A DNA stretch of 64,000 nucleotides from JASHVB01 sp035523995 (GTDB lineage Bacteria; Pseudomonadota; Alphaproteobacteria; Acetobacterales; Acetobacteraceae). Made by a program: the position numbers and the translations under genes. The notes under the pieces are model-generated. The model did not search any database. It had not been told where the DNA came from and saw nothing but the letters and a program-made list of their open reading frames with translations. The stretch is from NCBI GenBank assembly GCA_035523995.1, contig DATKPQ010000100.1, forward strand, positions 6,452 through 70,451. Direction: 5' to 3'. Below, in pieces: positions 8,901 to 17,093 of the stretch. Position 1 is the first letter of the stretch. Every line of letters starts with the position of its first letter.

Positions 8901-9758
8901 CTACGCGTGCTTTCGTGCTGCATGCGCTGCGAACCGATACCCGTCGTCGCAGCGCAGGATGTGCCCGGCGGTGGCTCCGGCGAAGTGCGAAATCAGCAGC
9001 AAGACCGGCCGGTCCGCCAGCCGGTCGAACATCTCGCGGCGTGTGCTTGTGCCTTGTGCCGGATTGCTGTCGGACGTGAGTTCGAAATCCGGATGCGCGA
9101 CCTGACACGGGTGGTGCATGAAGTCGCCGGTAATCAGCGCTTCCTCGCCACACGAGACGATGTGCACGCTGAGATGCCCCGGCGTATGGCCCGGTGTGGC
9201 AATCAGGCTGACTTCGTCGCAGATCCGATGATCGGTTTCCACCAGGTCGACCAGGCCGGCCTGGACCACTGGCAGCACCGAATCCGCCAGCATCTCGCAC
9301 GTGTCGTCGCGTGCGGCATGATCGCGCCAGTATTCGAATTCGGCGCCGAACATCAAATAACGTGCCTGCGGAAAGGTCGGCACCCACCGGTCCCGCTGTA
9401 GCAGCGTGTTCCACCCGACGTGGTCGATGTGAAGATGGGTGTTCACGACCGTGTCGATCGTTTCGGCAGGGCAGCCGGCGTCGGCCAGAGAATTCAGGAA
9501 CGGCCCCTGCCGCTGGTTCCAATAGGCAACGGGACGATTCCGCTTGTCGTTCCCGAGGCACGTATCGACGATAATTCGCCTGGTTGGGGTCTGCACGACG
9601 AAGCTGTGGATGCTGAGGCGCAGACAAGCGTCGCCGTCGGCCAGGTATGGGTGTAGCCAATCCGGCGTGCCCCGAGGTAGCAAGTAACGGCTGCCGCCGA
9701 TTACTTCTTGCTCGACGATCTTGGTCACAGTCACGTCGCCGATACGCCACTGGGACAT
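8901..9758 (-). CDS. MBL-fold metallo-hydrolase
   Basis: A 285-residue metallo-beta-lactamase-fold protein. The metal-binding signature is THLHIDHVGW, followed by PGHTPGHLSV, ALITGDFMHHP and a C-terminal SHF histidine, so all the usual zinc ligands are present. The arrangement resembles lactonase-like or AttM/YtnP-type hydrolases, but the substrate cannot be read from the sequence. The ATG at 9758 (MSQWRIGDVTV) has GGAG upstream. It lies about 96 bases downstream of the GH13 gene on the same strand and may share its transcript. Confidence 0.85.
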   Translation of the reverse strand: MSQWRIGDVTVTKIVEQEVIGGSRYLLPRGTPDWLHPYLADGDACLRLSIHSFVVQTPTRRIIVDTCLGNDKRNRPVAYWNQRQGPFLNSLADAGCPAETIDTVVNTHLHIDHVGWNTLLQRDRWVPTFPQARYLMFGAEFEYWRDHAARDDTCEMLADSVLPVVQAGLVDLVETDHRICDEVSLIATPGHTPGHLSVHIVSCGEEALITGDFMHHPCQVAHPDFELTSDSNPAQGTSTRREMFDRLADRPVLLLISHFAGATAGHILRCDDGYRFAAHAARKHA

Positions 9759-9854
9759 GATGGGCTCCGGTCGGATGGCGCGAAATCGAGAGAAACAGGA
9801 GGCGGCGCGTAACTTGCGGCCCAGTATGGGCATTTGTGCATGTGCGTTGCTGGA

Positions 9855-11834
9855 TCAGGCCTGGCCCGCCGCGAAAACGACGACCCCATTGGCAGGAATG
9901 ACAATCGACGCCGATGCGGCAAACCCATGCATCGGGCCCCCGTTCGCCCAGATGCCGCCGCCGTTGCCGGCGACCTGGGGGTTCGGGAAGTTGTCGTAAT
10001 AGTCGCTGTTGAAGACTTCGCGCCAGAACCCGGGAATGGGGAAGCCAAGTTCATAGCCCCATCGGGTCGATTCACCGAGCGAGCCAACAACGATAACATC
10101 CTGCCCTGCCCCCTCGATCCATCGGTGGAAGGCGATGATCCGGTCGGTGTCCGACACGTAGTATGGGTGGACGTTGTCTGACCGGATCGCTGGTTGAGCC
10201 AGGCGTAGTGCGACGGCGTCCTGGGTAAAGCGCAGATGATCCACCATGCTGGCATCTGCGCCCTGAGCACCCGCCCACCAGATCAGGTGCGACGTGTCGG
10301 TGGGATCGTCAAACCATTGCTTATCCTCAAGGAACTCCTGCCCCATGAACAATTGCGGGATGCCAGGAACCGTCAGCAGGATCGCGGTGGCGAACCGGCT
10401 GCGGCTGCGAGCGTACCAGGATCTGCGGTCGTTCGAATCGGCCAGCCAGGGAATCCGTGGCTCTCTGCCTGCGTACACAAGGTCATGGTTCTCGATGCAG
10501 GTCACCGCCTGCCATCCATGGCTGAAACCGGGTGGGTATAGCGCGTCCGCAATGCCGTTCATCGAGACGTAAGCCGACGCTCCCGCGGAAGCAGCGCCGA
10601 CGGCATCGCGCATGGCAGTCCTGAGGGCGTCGTGCTGCACCACGTCGAAGCCCGCCCCTCCTTGAGCGGCGGGCGCCAGCAAAGGCGCCCAGCCGGTGGG
10701 GATGTCTGGGAATTCCCCTGGCCAGAACTCGGCGTTCTGGAGAATGCGCGGTTGAAGGGTGCGCAGCATGCCCGTCAGGTTGCGGCAGAACGCCCAGCCA
10801 TTCGCCTGGTTGGTCGAGAGCAAAATGCTGACCTCATCGTAGCGGAAGCCGTCAGCGTGGAACTCGTTGACGTAATGGGCGGCGTTGTCGAGCAATAACT
10901 GGCAGACATCGCCGTTCCACATGGCGAAGGCCAGGCCGCCGGTGCCGCGGTCTTGGTCGGTGAAGTAGAGGCTGTCGTTGTTGTTGCCGACGTCCGGCAC
11001 GCGGTCGAAGTAGTAGATGCAGTTGTCATCCAGCGCGCCGTTCACGGTGAAGCCGCCCGCGTGGTTGTAGACGACGTCGAACGTCACGGCGATGCCGTGG
11101 ACATGGCAGAGATCCACCAACACCTTGAGCTGGTGCGGTGCGGGGCAAATGTCGGCCAACGTCAAGGTCGCCAGCCCCTTTTCGGTCAGGACAGCGTTCA
11201 CGGCCGCCAGATGGGCGGGCAGATCCTTCTCCGGAGCGACAAACGGAAAGTCCGGAGAGAACAGATCCGCCCCGCTGTAACCGAGATTGGGGTTGGCTTC
11301 CATTTCGTCTACCGGCAGGGGTTGCAGGACATTGACACCCAGGCTGGCCAGGTAGGGAACCTTGGCAGCCACATCCAGGAAGGTAGAGGCGGCCCCTGTC
11401 AAAGATGCCAGGTAGGTGCCGACATGGGCTTGGTAGATCACCATGTCGGAGAAATCCGGCGTTTGAAATCCGTCGTCATGCCAGGGATAACGGTTGGAGG
11501 CGCGCAGGGTGCTGGCGCAGTTTGGAAAGTCGGAAGCCGAGGCAAGCTGCCTGGCGTAGGGGTCGCGCTTGTAGCCGCTGGTGCCGGTGCCTGCGACCCA
11601 GAACCGGTAGGTGTCGCCGTCGGCCGCGCCCGGCTGGAAGCCCGTCCAATAGCCGCTTGGGTCGCTGTTATTGAGCAATCGGTCGGCGGTGACGGCAGCG
11701 TACGTTGTGCCGCCGAACGTGCCGTGGAGGTAGACCGCGGTTGCCCTCGGCGCCCAAACGCGAAACGTCGCGCCGCCGGGTACCAGGTTGGCACCTGTAG
11801 GCGTGGCAGCAGAAATATTCTGTTGCGACAGCAT
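9855..11834 (-). CDS. GH13 alpha-amylase-family enzyme with N-terminal CBM48-like domain
   Basis: A 659-residue alpha-glucan-active enzyme. Residues about 15-115 form the CBM48/E-set domain typical of branching and debranching enzymes (GATFRVWAPRATAVYLHG). The catalytic barrel shows region I DVVYNH (around residue 250), region II GFRYDEVS with the nucleophile Asp (around 331), region III NAEFWPGE with the acid/base Glu (around 366) and region IV ENHD (around 447). A C-terminal beta domain follows. No signal peptide is visible, suggesting cytoplasmic glycogen or maltodextrin metabolism; branching enzyme or trehalohydrolase-like specificities are possible. Start at 11834 (MLSQQNIS) is preceded by GGGAAGAA. 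Confidence 0.87.
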   Translation of the reverse strand: MLSQQNISAATPTGANLVPGGATFRVWAPRATAVYLHGTFGGTTYAAVTADRLLNNSDPSGYWTGFQPGAADGDTYRFWVAGTGTSGYKRDPYARQLASASDFPNCASTLRASNRYPWHDDGFQTPDFSDMVIYQAHVGTYLASLTGAASTFLDVAAKVPYLASLGVNVLQPLPVDEMEANPNLGYSGADLFSPDFPFVAPEKDLPAHLAAVNAVLTEKGLATLTLADICPAPHQLKVLVDLCHVHGIAVTFDVVYNHAGGFTVNGALDDNCIYYFDRVPDVGNNNDSLYFTDQDRGTGGLAFAMWNGDVCQLLLDNAAHYVNEFHADGFRYDEVSILLSTNQANGWAFCRNLTGMLRTLQPRILQNAEFWPGEFPDIPTGWAPLLAPAAQGGAGFDVVQHDALRTAMRDAVGAASAGASAYVSMNGIADALYPPGFSHGWQAVTCIENHDLVYAGREPRIPWLADSNDRRSWYARSRSRFATAILLTVPGIPQLFMGQEFLEDKQWFDDPTDTSHLIWWAGAQGADASMVDHLRFTQDAVALRLAQPAIRSDNVHPYYVSDTDRIIAFHRWIEGAGQDVIVVGSLGESTRWGYELGFPIPGFWREVFNSDYYDNFPNPQVAGNGGGIWANGGPMHGFAASASIVIPANGVVVFAAGQA

Positions 11835-12087
11835 GGTTCTTCCCGTTGCGCGTGGTTGGTTGACTGGCCAGGCTCGACTTGCTGTAAACAGTCTCTGTTC
11901 GGCGCGCCGCGACAAAATGCCCGCCCACTGCATCTTTTCTTTGCAGATCAGTCTACGACCAGCACGTTCTGCACGCCATGCCCCGGTCTTGTCGGGACCA
12001 GCGCGGACTGCCACTGTGACAATGCCTTCCGACTTCTACGCCAGAAGAACAGCTATGCCAGATTGCTCTGCCACCAGGGAGGCAGGA

Positions 12088-12906
12088 ATGAGCGTGAAGG
12101 ACACAATTCTAACCACTCAGCCGACAAGCTACTGGCCGCTCGATGATGTCAGCGGCCTCTCATGTCAGGACGAAATGGGTCTCCACGACGCCGCTTTGCC
12201 CGCGCAGGGAGTGACGCTCGCGGTGATTCCCTTCGGGGCGGCGCAGGCAGCATATTTCGACGGCGCACTGGGAAGCGTCCTGACGATCGACGACGACCCG
12301 CAATATTCGCAGCCCTACGCCAACGCGCTGACTGTCGCCGCCTGGGTGTCTCCGCTTGCGCTCGACAATACGAACACCGCGGGAACCCAGGACCAATTCG
12401 TTCATTACATCGAGAAGGCGGTTGGTGCCACGACCGATGTGGAGTGGGCGTTGCGGCTGTACAATCAGACCAACCCAACGCGGCATTCGCGACTATCTTT
12501 TTATACGTTCAACCTGGGTTCGCCGACAGGGGAAGGCAACGGTTCCTACATGGAGTATGGCGTGTCCTCTAACGACGAGACTCCAATTGAACTTGGAAAA
12601 TGGGTGTTCGTGGTCGGCCAGGCCGAGCCCTGGATCTCACCGACCGATCAGACGACGGGGTGCATCTTGTGGAAGCAGGGCGTCGAAGCACATCGGGTCG
12701 CCGCCGATAAGTATTTCGACTACCACGTCGCTCCGCAGCATGGCCCGGGGCCAATAACGGTGGGCGGCATGCAGACGACCGGCTTCAAAGGCGCGCTCGC
12801 GCATATCGCGATCTGGAATCGATTGCTCTCCGCCACCGAAATCGCCTCGATCTGGACCGCAGGCGCTAGCGATCTAAGCAATACGCCAATGTATCACAGT
12901 TATTGA
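12088..12906 (+). CDS. LamG-like (concanavalin-A fold) domain protein
   Basis: A 272-residue protein with a single jelly-roll lectin/glucanase-type domain: SYWPLDDVSG near the start, AAYFDGALGSVLTIDDD, LTVAAWVSPL, KWVFVVGQA and the closing GFKGALAHIAIWNRLLSATEI. These are the conserved strands of LamG/laminin-G-like domains, which usually bind sugars or proteins. No signal peptide or catalytic motif is visible. AGGGAGG just upstream of the ATG at 12088 fixes the start. It is divergent from the GH13 gene with about 250 bases between them. A role as an adhesin-like or glycan-binding protein is inference only. Confidence 0.75.
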   Translation: MSVKDTILTTQPTSYWPLDDVSGLSCQDEMGLHDAALPAQGVTLAVIPFGAAQAAYFDGALGSVLTIDDDPQYSQPYANALTVAAWVSPLALDNTNTAGTQDQFVHYIEKAVGATTDVEWALRLYNQTNPTRHSRLSFYTFNLGSPTGEGNGSYMEYGVSSNDETPIELGKWVFVVGQAEPWISPTDQTTGCILWKQGVEAHRVAADKYFDYHVAPQHGPGPITVGGMQTTGFKGALAHIAIWNRLLSATEIASIWTAGASDLSNTPMYHSY

Positions 12907-13000
12907 TCTTACCAGGATTGTCGCCATAAGACGGGCGGCCGGACCTGTTTGTCAGCACGGTACTCGAATGCAGAGGGATTTTATCCTTCCCCGCAACCTT

Positions 13001-13034
13001 GGTCCGCTTCGCGGCCCAGGCTCACAAGGGGAGG
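13001..13034. repeat. Interspersed repeat, family B, copy 1
   Basis: The 34-base stretch starting GGTCCGCTTCGCGGCCCAGG and ending ACAAGGGGAGG recurs almost unchanged at 17028-17062. Pyrimidine-rich sequence before it pairs with the GGGGAGG end, giving an imperfect hairpin. Confidence 0.7.
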
Positions 13035-13282
13035 AGGAGTTCCTTTTGCATGCCCGCGCCTTATCCTGATGCCAATGGGGTAACGCCCGGCCATGACGAG
13101 AAAAATGCGGCGCCACACCGATGCTGGTCCCCATGGGGCTACGCCTGTCTTGACGGCACACGCCCACTGGCAAGTCAGGTCACCGAGCCGCTGGTCTTGT
13201 GATCCTTACGGATGGTGGCCGCTCTAAAGATCATTTCAAGCGAAGCGATGCCGAACCGGTGATCGTACGTTCTCTCAGCGGG

Positions 13283-13308
13283 GATTGCTTCGCTTCGCTC
13301 GCAATGAC
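13283..13308. repeat. Interspersed palindromic repeat, family A, copy 1
   Basis: The sequence GATTGCTTCGCTTCGCTCGC followed by AATGAC matches a repeat also found at 15597, 19163 and 19237. The outer ATTGC...GCAAT arms can pair, so it is a REP-like element. Confidence 0.65.
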
Positions 13309-13399
13309 AGCGGGCGCTGTCCGCCAGAATCATAACCATAGCCTGGGGTGCGCAATCGTCAGGTGCCAGGAATATTTCCGCCATGAACGAGTCAACGCG

Positions 13400-14416
13400 C
13401 TATTGGATCCGGATCACCACCTTGCCGACATGCGTCTGGCTTTCGAGATGCCGGTACGCGTCCTTCGCTTCTTCGAAGCCGAACACCCGGTCGATCACCG
13501 GTTCAATCCGATGCAGTTCGATCGCGCGGTTCATCGCTGCGAACATCTGCCGCGACCCGACATAGATGCCGCGCAGGATCAGCCCTTTGCGCATCGATAG
13601 GCTGGGATCGATGTTGCCGCCGGCGCCGGTCAGCACGCCGATCTGATGCACCTGACCGCCGAGCCGCGCCGACGCAACGGAGCGCGGCAGAGTGCCGGTG
13701 CCGCCGACCTCGATCACATGGTCCACGCCGCGCCCGCCAGTCAGATGCAGCACCTCGTCTTGCCATTCGGGGTGCTCGCGATAGTTCACGCCATCCGACG
13801 CGCCGAGCGTCTTGGCCTGGGTCAGCTTGCCATCACTGGATGAGGTCGCGATCACACGGGCGCCAGCCGCGTGCGCAAGCTGTAACGCGAAGATGGAAAC
13901 GCCGCCGGTGCCAAGCACCAGTACGCTCTCGCCGACGCGCACTGGCCGGCCACCATACAATGCGTTCCACGCGGTCACCGCGGCACAGGGCAGCGTGGCG
14001 CCTTCCTCGAAGGAGAAATGTTCCGGCAGCTTCACCAGGCCGTCCTGGTTGAAGACGGCGAATTCCGACAGCACGCCATGGATCGCGCCACCGAGCGAAC
14101 TTGCCGCATGCTCTGGCTCGATCTCGCCACCGATCCAGGTTTGCATGAAAATCGGCGCGACGCGGTCGCCTGGCTTCACGCGCGCGACGCCGGCGCCGAT
14201 TTCCGCCACCTCCCCGGCGCCGTCCGACAGGGGCACGAGATCCGGCAGCGGGGCGCCGCGCGCGTAGCGTCCGGTCACCACCATCAGGTCGCGATAGTTC
14301 AAGGAGGCGGCGCGCATTCGTACCAGAACCTGGCCTGGTCCCGGCTGCGGTTGTGGGCGTTCCTGCAATACCAGACTGTCGATGCCGGCGGGTTTTGGCA
14401 GGGTCCAGACTTGCAT
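13400..14416 (-). CDS. Zinc-type alcohol dehydrogenase/quinone oxidoreductase family protein (MDR)
   Basis: A 338-residue medium-chain dehydrogenase/reductase. The GroES-like half has LVRMRAASLNYRDLMVVTG and LVPLSDGAGEVAEIGAGV; the Rossmann half carries VLVLGTGGVSIFALQLA and a GGRGVDHVIEVGG stretch. The catalytic-zinc cysteine expected in classical alcohol dehydrogenases is replaced by Asn-Tyr-Arg-Asp, so it is more likely a zinc-independent NAD(P)H-dependent reductase acting on activated double bonds or ketones. It sits about 70 bases downstream of, and on the same strand as, no closer than the hydroxyacid dehydrogenase end at 14485, so co-transcription is likely. Physiological substrate unknown. 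Confidence 0.85.
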   Translation of the reverse strand: MQVWTLPKPAGIDSLVLQERPQPQPGPGQVLVRMRAASLNYRDLMVVTGRYARGAPLPDLVPLSDGAGEVAEIGAGVARVKPGDRVAPIFMQTWIGGEIEPEHAASSLGGAIHGVLSEFAVFNQDGLVKLPEHFSFEEGATLPCAAVTAWNALYGGRPVRVGESVLVLGTGGVSIFALQLAHAAGARVIATSSSDGKLTQAKTLGASDGVNYREHPEWQDEVLHLTGGRGVDHVIEVGGTGTLPRSVASARLGGQVHQIGVLTGAGGNIDPSLSMRKGLILRGIYVGSRQMFAAMNRAIELHRIEPVIDRVFGFEEAKDAYRHLESQTHVGKVVIRIQ

Positions 14417-14484
14417 GGCGATGTCCCTCCTTCGGGGCAGCGGCGTTTATAGGCGGTCGGGCTGGGCGCTGGTGTTCCCGCGGT

Positions 14485-15465
14485 TCAATACCCGCGTTCG
14501 ATCAGGAACAAATTGGGGAGTGGCTTGTTGTTGTGCCAGGCGCGGAGGTTGTCGAGGAAGATGTCCAGGCTGTGCGGGTTGTAGGTAGCGGGATCGTCGG
14601 CCGAAGTATGCGGGCTGATCACGAGATTGGTCGTGGTCCACAGGCGATGGCCGGGCGGGATCGGCTCGGGCGTGAACACGTCCAGCACTGCGCCCGAAAG
14701 GTGTTCGTGGTCCAGCAGGTCGCATAGCGCGTCCTGGTCCAGCAGGCCGCCACGGCCGATATTCACCAGCCCGGCGCCACGGGGGAGCAACGACAGGCGC
14801 CGGTGGTCCATCAGGCCGCGCGTTGCCTGGGTGAGCGGGCAGGCCAGAACGAGATAGTCGGTGCGGGGCAGCAGTTCATCCAGCCGATCCAAGCCGACCA
14901 CGGCCACGCAGTCGGGATGCGGTGAGGGATGCGCGCGGACGCCGGTCACCGCCATGCCGAATCGCGACGCATGCGCGGCGGTGGCACCGCCCAGCGTGCC
15001 GAGGCCCACGACGGTCAGGCGTTTACCGGGGAGCACCGTGCCCCATAGCTTCTGCCATTGGCCCGCACGCTGGTGAGTCACCATCTCGGGCACGCGGTTG
15101 GCGAGCATCAGGATCGCCATGATGGCGAACTCGCCCGATTTCACCGCGTGGGTGCCGCGATTGTTCAGCAGCGCGACGCCGCGCGGCAGCCAGTCGAACG
15201 GTGCGAGCATGTCGAGGCCGGCATTGGTGACCAACATCAGCTTGAGGTGCGGCGCATCGCAGGGGAAAAGTATGCGCACGACGCTGACGTCGCATACCAG
15301 GGCCTCGGCGTTGCGCATGGCGGCGGTGAAGTCGGCTGGCGTGTCTCCGATCGTCACATGGTGGCCGAGGCCGATATCCGGCGCGCGTGCCGCGGCGGCA
15401 TCCCACATGGCGCGGGAGAATTCGAACAATGGATCGTCGGCGGGGTTCTGGATGTGGATTCGCAT
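14485..15465 (-). CDS. D-2-hydroxyacid dehydrogenase
   Basis: A 326-residue NAD(P)-dependent D-isomer 2-hydroxyacid dehydrogenase that interconverts 2-oxoacids and D-2-hydroxyacids. The nucleotide-binding motif reads VVGLGTLGGATAAHA, followed by the catalytic arginine in NIGRGGLLDQDAL, the acidic residue in FTPEPIPPGH and the histidine in ISPHTSADD. Start at 15465 (MRIHIQNPADDP) begins directly at the first strand of the substrate domain; a longer frame to 15528 adds 21 residues of doubtful value. The substrate (glycerate, glyoxylate, lactate or other) cannot be fixed. Confidence 0.86.
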   Translation of the reverse strand: MRIHIQNPADDPLFEFSRAMWDAAAARAPDIGLGHHVTIGDTPADFTAAMRNAEALVCDVSVVRILFPCDAPHLKLMLVTNAGLDMLAPFDWLPRGVALLNNRGTHAVKSGEFAIMAILMLANRVPEMVTHQRAGQWQKLWGTVLPGKRLTVVGLGTLGGATAAHASRFGMAVTGVRAHPSPHPDCVAVVGLDRLDELLPRTDYLVLACPLTQATRGLMDHRRLSLLPRGAGLVNIGRGGLLDQDALCDLLDHEHLSGAVLDVFTPEPIPPGHRLWTTTNLVISPHTSADDPATYNPHSLDIFLDNLRAWHNNKPLPNLFLIERGY

Positions 15466-15596
15466 GGCAACGAACGTGGCACATCCTGCAAGTGTTTGCG
15501 ACGTGGGCTGCGGTCCCGATGCTGACATTGCGAGGGGGGCAGCGACGGGAGGGGGCTTGGTCAGATGAGCGTGTCGTTCTTGCGCTGCATGGCCGA

Positions 15597-15628
15597 GATT
15601 GCTTCGTCGCTACGCTCCTCGCAATGAC
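15597..15628. repeat. Interspersed palindromic repeat, family A, copy 2
   Basis: GATTGCTTCGTCGCTACGCT followed by CCTCGCAATGAC is a full copy of the family A palindrome. It merges at its right end into a short tandem array (15621-15669). Confidence 0.75.
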
Positions 15629-15669
15629 ATCTTTTCGCAATGACGTCTTCTTGCAATGACATCGTCTCA
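15621..15669. repeat. 16-bp tandem repeat derived from the family A palindrome end
   Basis: Three successive units of about 16 bases, each GCAATGACRTC plus a pyrimidine-rich spacer, are followed by a partial fourth (CAATGACC). The array ends only about 10 bases before the pseudouridine synthase start. Confidence 0.75.
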
Positions 15670-15685
15670 CAATGACCGTTGGACG

Positions 15686-16336
15686 ATGACAACGCTGCCG
15701 CCAATCCTGTTCCGGGACCAGCGCTTTGTCGTGCTGGACAAGCCGTCCGGCCTGCCAGTGCATCCGGGGCCACGTGGCGGGCCCAGCGTCGAGGACTGGT
15801 TTCCGCAATTGTCACGCCGGAAGGACGGGCCCTGGCTGGTGCATCGCCTGGACGCCGATACAGCCGGCTGCCTGGTCGTCGCCTTGCGCGGCGCGGCACT
15901 GATCGCGGCCCAGGCGGAGTTCGCCGCCGGGCGAGCGCGCAAGACGTACTGGGCGGTGGTTCGGGGTGTGCCGGCGGCTACGTCCGGCACCGTCGACGCG
16001 CCGCTGCGCCGGCACAGCACGCGCGACGGTTGGCGCATGGTCAGCGACGCAGAGGGCCAGCGCGCGGTGACCGATTGGCGATTGCTGGGGCAAGACGGGG
16101 ACATTGCCTGGCTCGCGCTGTTTCCGCGCACCGGGCGCACGCACCAGGTGCGGGTGCATTGCGCCTTGCTGGGGTGTCCGGTGCTGGGGGATGCGGTCTA
16201 TGGCGGTGGGCCCGGGAGGTTGCATTTGCTGTCCCGCGCCATTGCATTGGACTTGGAGCCGCCGCTGGTGGCCGCCAGTGCTCCGCCGCCACCGCACATG
16301 CAGGAGGCACTTGGGCGGTGCGGCTGGCTGGCCTGA
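15686..16336 (+). CDS. RluA-family pseudouridine synthase
   Basis: A 216-residue single-domain RluA-type enzyme that isomerises uridine to pseudouridine in rRNA or tRNA. The signature HRLDADTAGCLVVAL contains the catalytic aspartate. VVLDKPSGLPVHPG precedes it and FPRTGRTHQVRVHCALLGCPVLGDAVYGG follows, as in the whole family. There is no S4 domain, so it matches the short RluA/TruC-like group. I chose ATG 15686 (MTTLPPIL); an in-frame ATG at 15656 lies inside the tandem repeat array. No clear Shine-Dalgarno precedes it, perhaps because the repeat array has invaded the leader. Confidence 0.88.
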   Translation: MTTLPPILFRDQRFVVLDKPSGLPVHPGPRGGPSVEDWFPQLSRRKDGPWLVHRLDADTAGCLVVALRGAALIAAQAEFAAGRARKTYWAVVRGVPAATSGTVDAPLRRHSTRDGWRMVSDAEGQRAVTDWRLLGQDGDIAWLALFPRTGRTHQVRVHCALLGCPVLGDAVYGGGPGRLHLLSRAIALDLEPPLVAASAPPPPHMQEALGRCGWLA

Positions 16337-16360
16337 GGGCAGCGCATCCATGCACGGCGT

Positions 16361-16403
16361 CGATGGCGGCGATCGGAAATTTCCATCACCGGGCGCTTTT
16401 TTT
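16361..16403 (+). terminator. Possible terminator after the pseudouridine synthase gene
   Basis: Partly complementary GATGG / CCATC arms with GC-rich flanks are followed by seven T residues at 16397-16403. Position after the stop fits an intrinsic terminator, but the stem is imperfect. Confidence 0.35.
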
Positions 16404-16504
16404 GCTGCGGTGCAGCGGCTAACGTCCGGCCGGTTTCCGGCAGAATCGCTGCCCTTTTAGCGAAGCAGCAGCGCCGGCAACAACCGAGCCGAAAGGAAGA
16501 TACC

Positions 16505-16924
16505 GTGTCGACACTCAAGGGTAGCAAGACCGAAGACAACCTGAAAGCGGCGTTCGCGGGAGAGTCCCAGGCGAACCGGCGTTACCTGTATTTTGCTCAA
16601 AAGGCAGACGTGGAAGGCTTCAACGATATCGCCGCCGTGTTCCGCTCCACCGCCGAGGGTGAGACGGGCCATGCCCACGGGCATCTGGAGTTTTTGGAGG
16701 CGGTCGGCGATCCGGCCACCGGCCTGCCGATCGGCTCGACCGACAAGAACCTGGCCGCTGCGGTCGCCGGCGAGACGCACGAGTATACCGACATGTACCC
16801 AGGTATGGCGCGCACCGCACGCGACGAAGGGTTCGAGGAAATCGCGGACTGGTTCGAGACCCTGGCGAAGGCCGAGCGGTCGCATGCCGGCCGATTCTCG
16901 CGGGCGCTGTCGGAGATCAAGTAG
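16505..16924 (+). CDS. Rubrerythrin (diiron domain only)
   Basis: A 139-residue ferritin-like diiron protein. Ligand motifs are visible: E in FAGESQANRRY, the ExxH of EGETGHAHGH, E in GETHEYTDMYP and the final ExxH in KAERSHAGRF. The C-terminal rubredoxin domain of classical rubrerythrin is absent, as in many proteobacterial forms. It should reduce hydrogen peroxide or store iron in the cytoplasm. The start is a GTG at 16505 with AAGGAAG upstream. It heads a three-gene cassette with the Fe-S protein (17094) and DUF3501 (18446), an arrangement that recurs in many bacteria. Confidence 0.9.
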   Translation: MSTLKGSKTEDNLKAAFAGESQANRRYLYFAQKADVEGFNDIAAVFRSTAEGETGHAHGHLEFLEAVGDPATGLPIGSTDKNLAAAVAGETHEYTDMYPGMARTARDEGFEEIADWFETLAKAERSHAGRFSRALSEIK

Positions 16925-17027
16925 CGGCTGCAGGGCTGGATTGGAGCGAAGGGTTCCCCCTGCGCTGGTGGGAGGGGGGCGTGGAGCCTCGAACAGGACG
17001 GATGTACGCGCCCCTCCCCCTCAGGTT

Positions 17028-17062
17028 GGTCCGCTTCGCGGCCCAGGCCCACAAGGGGAGGG
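17028..17062. repeat. Interspersed repeat, family B, copy 2
   Basis: This nearly matches the copy at 13001. Here the preceding CCCCTCCCCCT and the trailing AAGGGGAGGGG can pair, so the whole 17011-17064 unit is a hairpin within the rubrerythrin/Fe-S intergenic region. Confidence 0.72.
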
Positions 17063-17093
17063 GGACCTGGTGTTCCTTTGAAGGATTTGAGCT

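Larger units (their letters stand above)
12907..13399. other. Intergenic gap with interspersed repeats
   Basis: This convergent gap of 493 bases contains one copy of the GGTCCGCTTCGCGGCCCAGG-type palindromic repeat (13001-13034) and one of the ATTGCTTCG...CGCAATGAC repeat (13283-13308). No protein or RNA gene was recognised. Confidence 0.55.
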
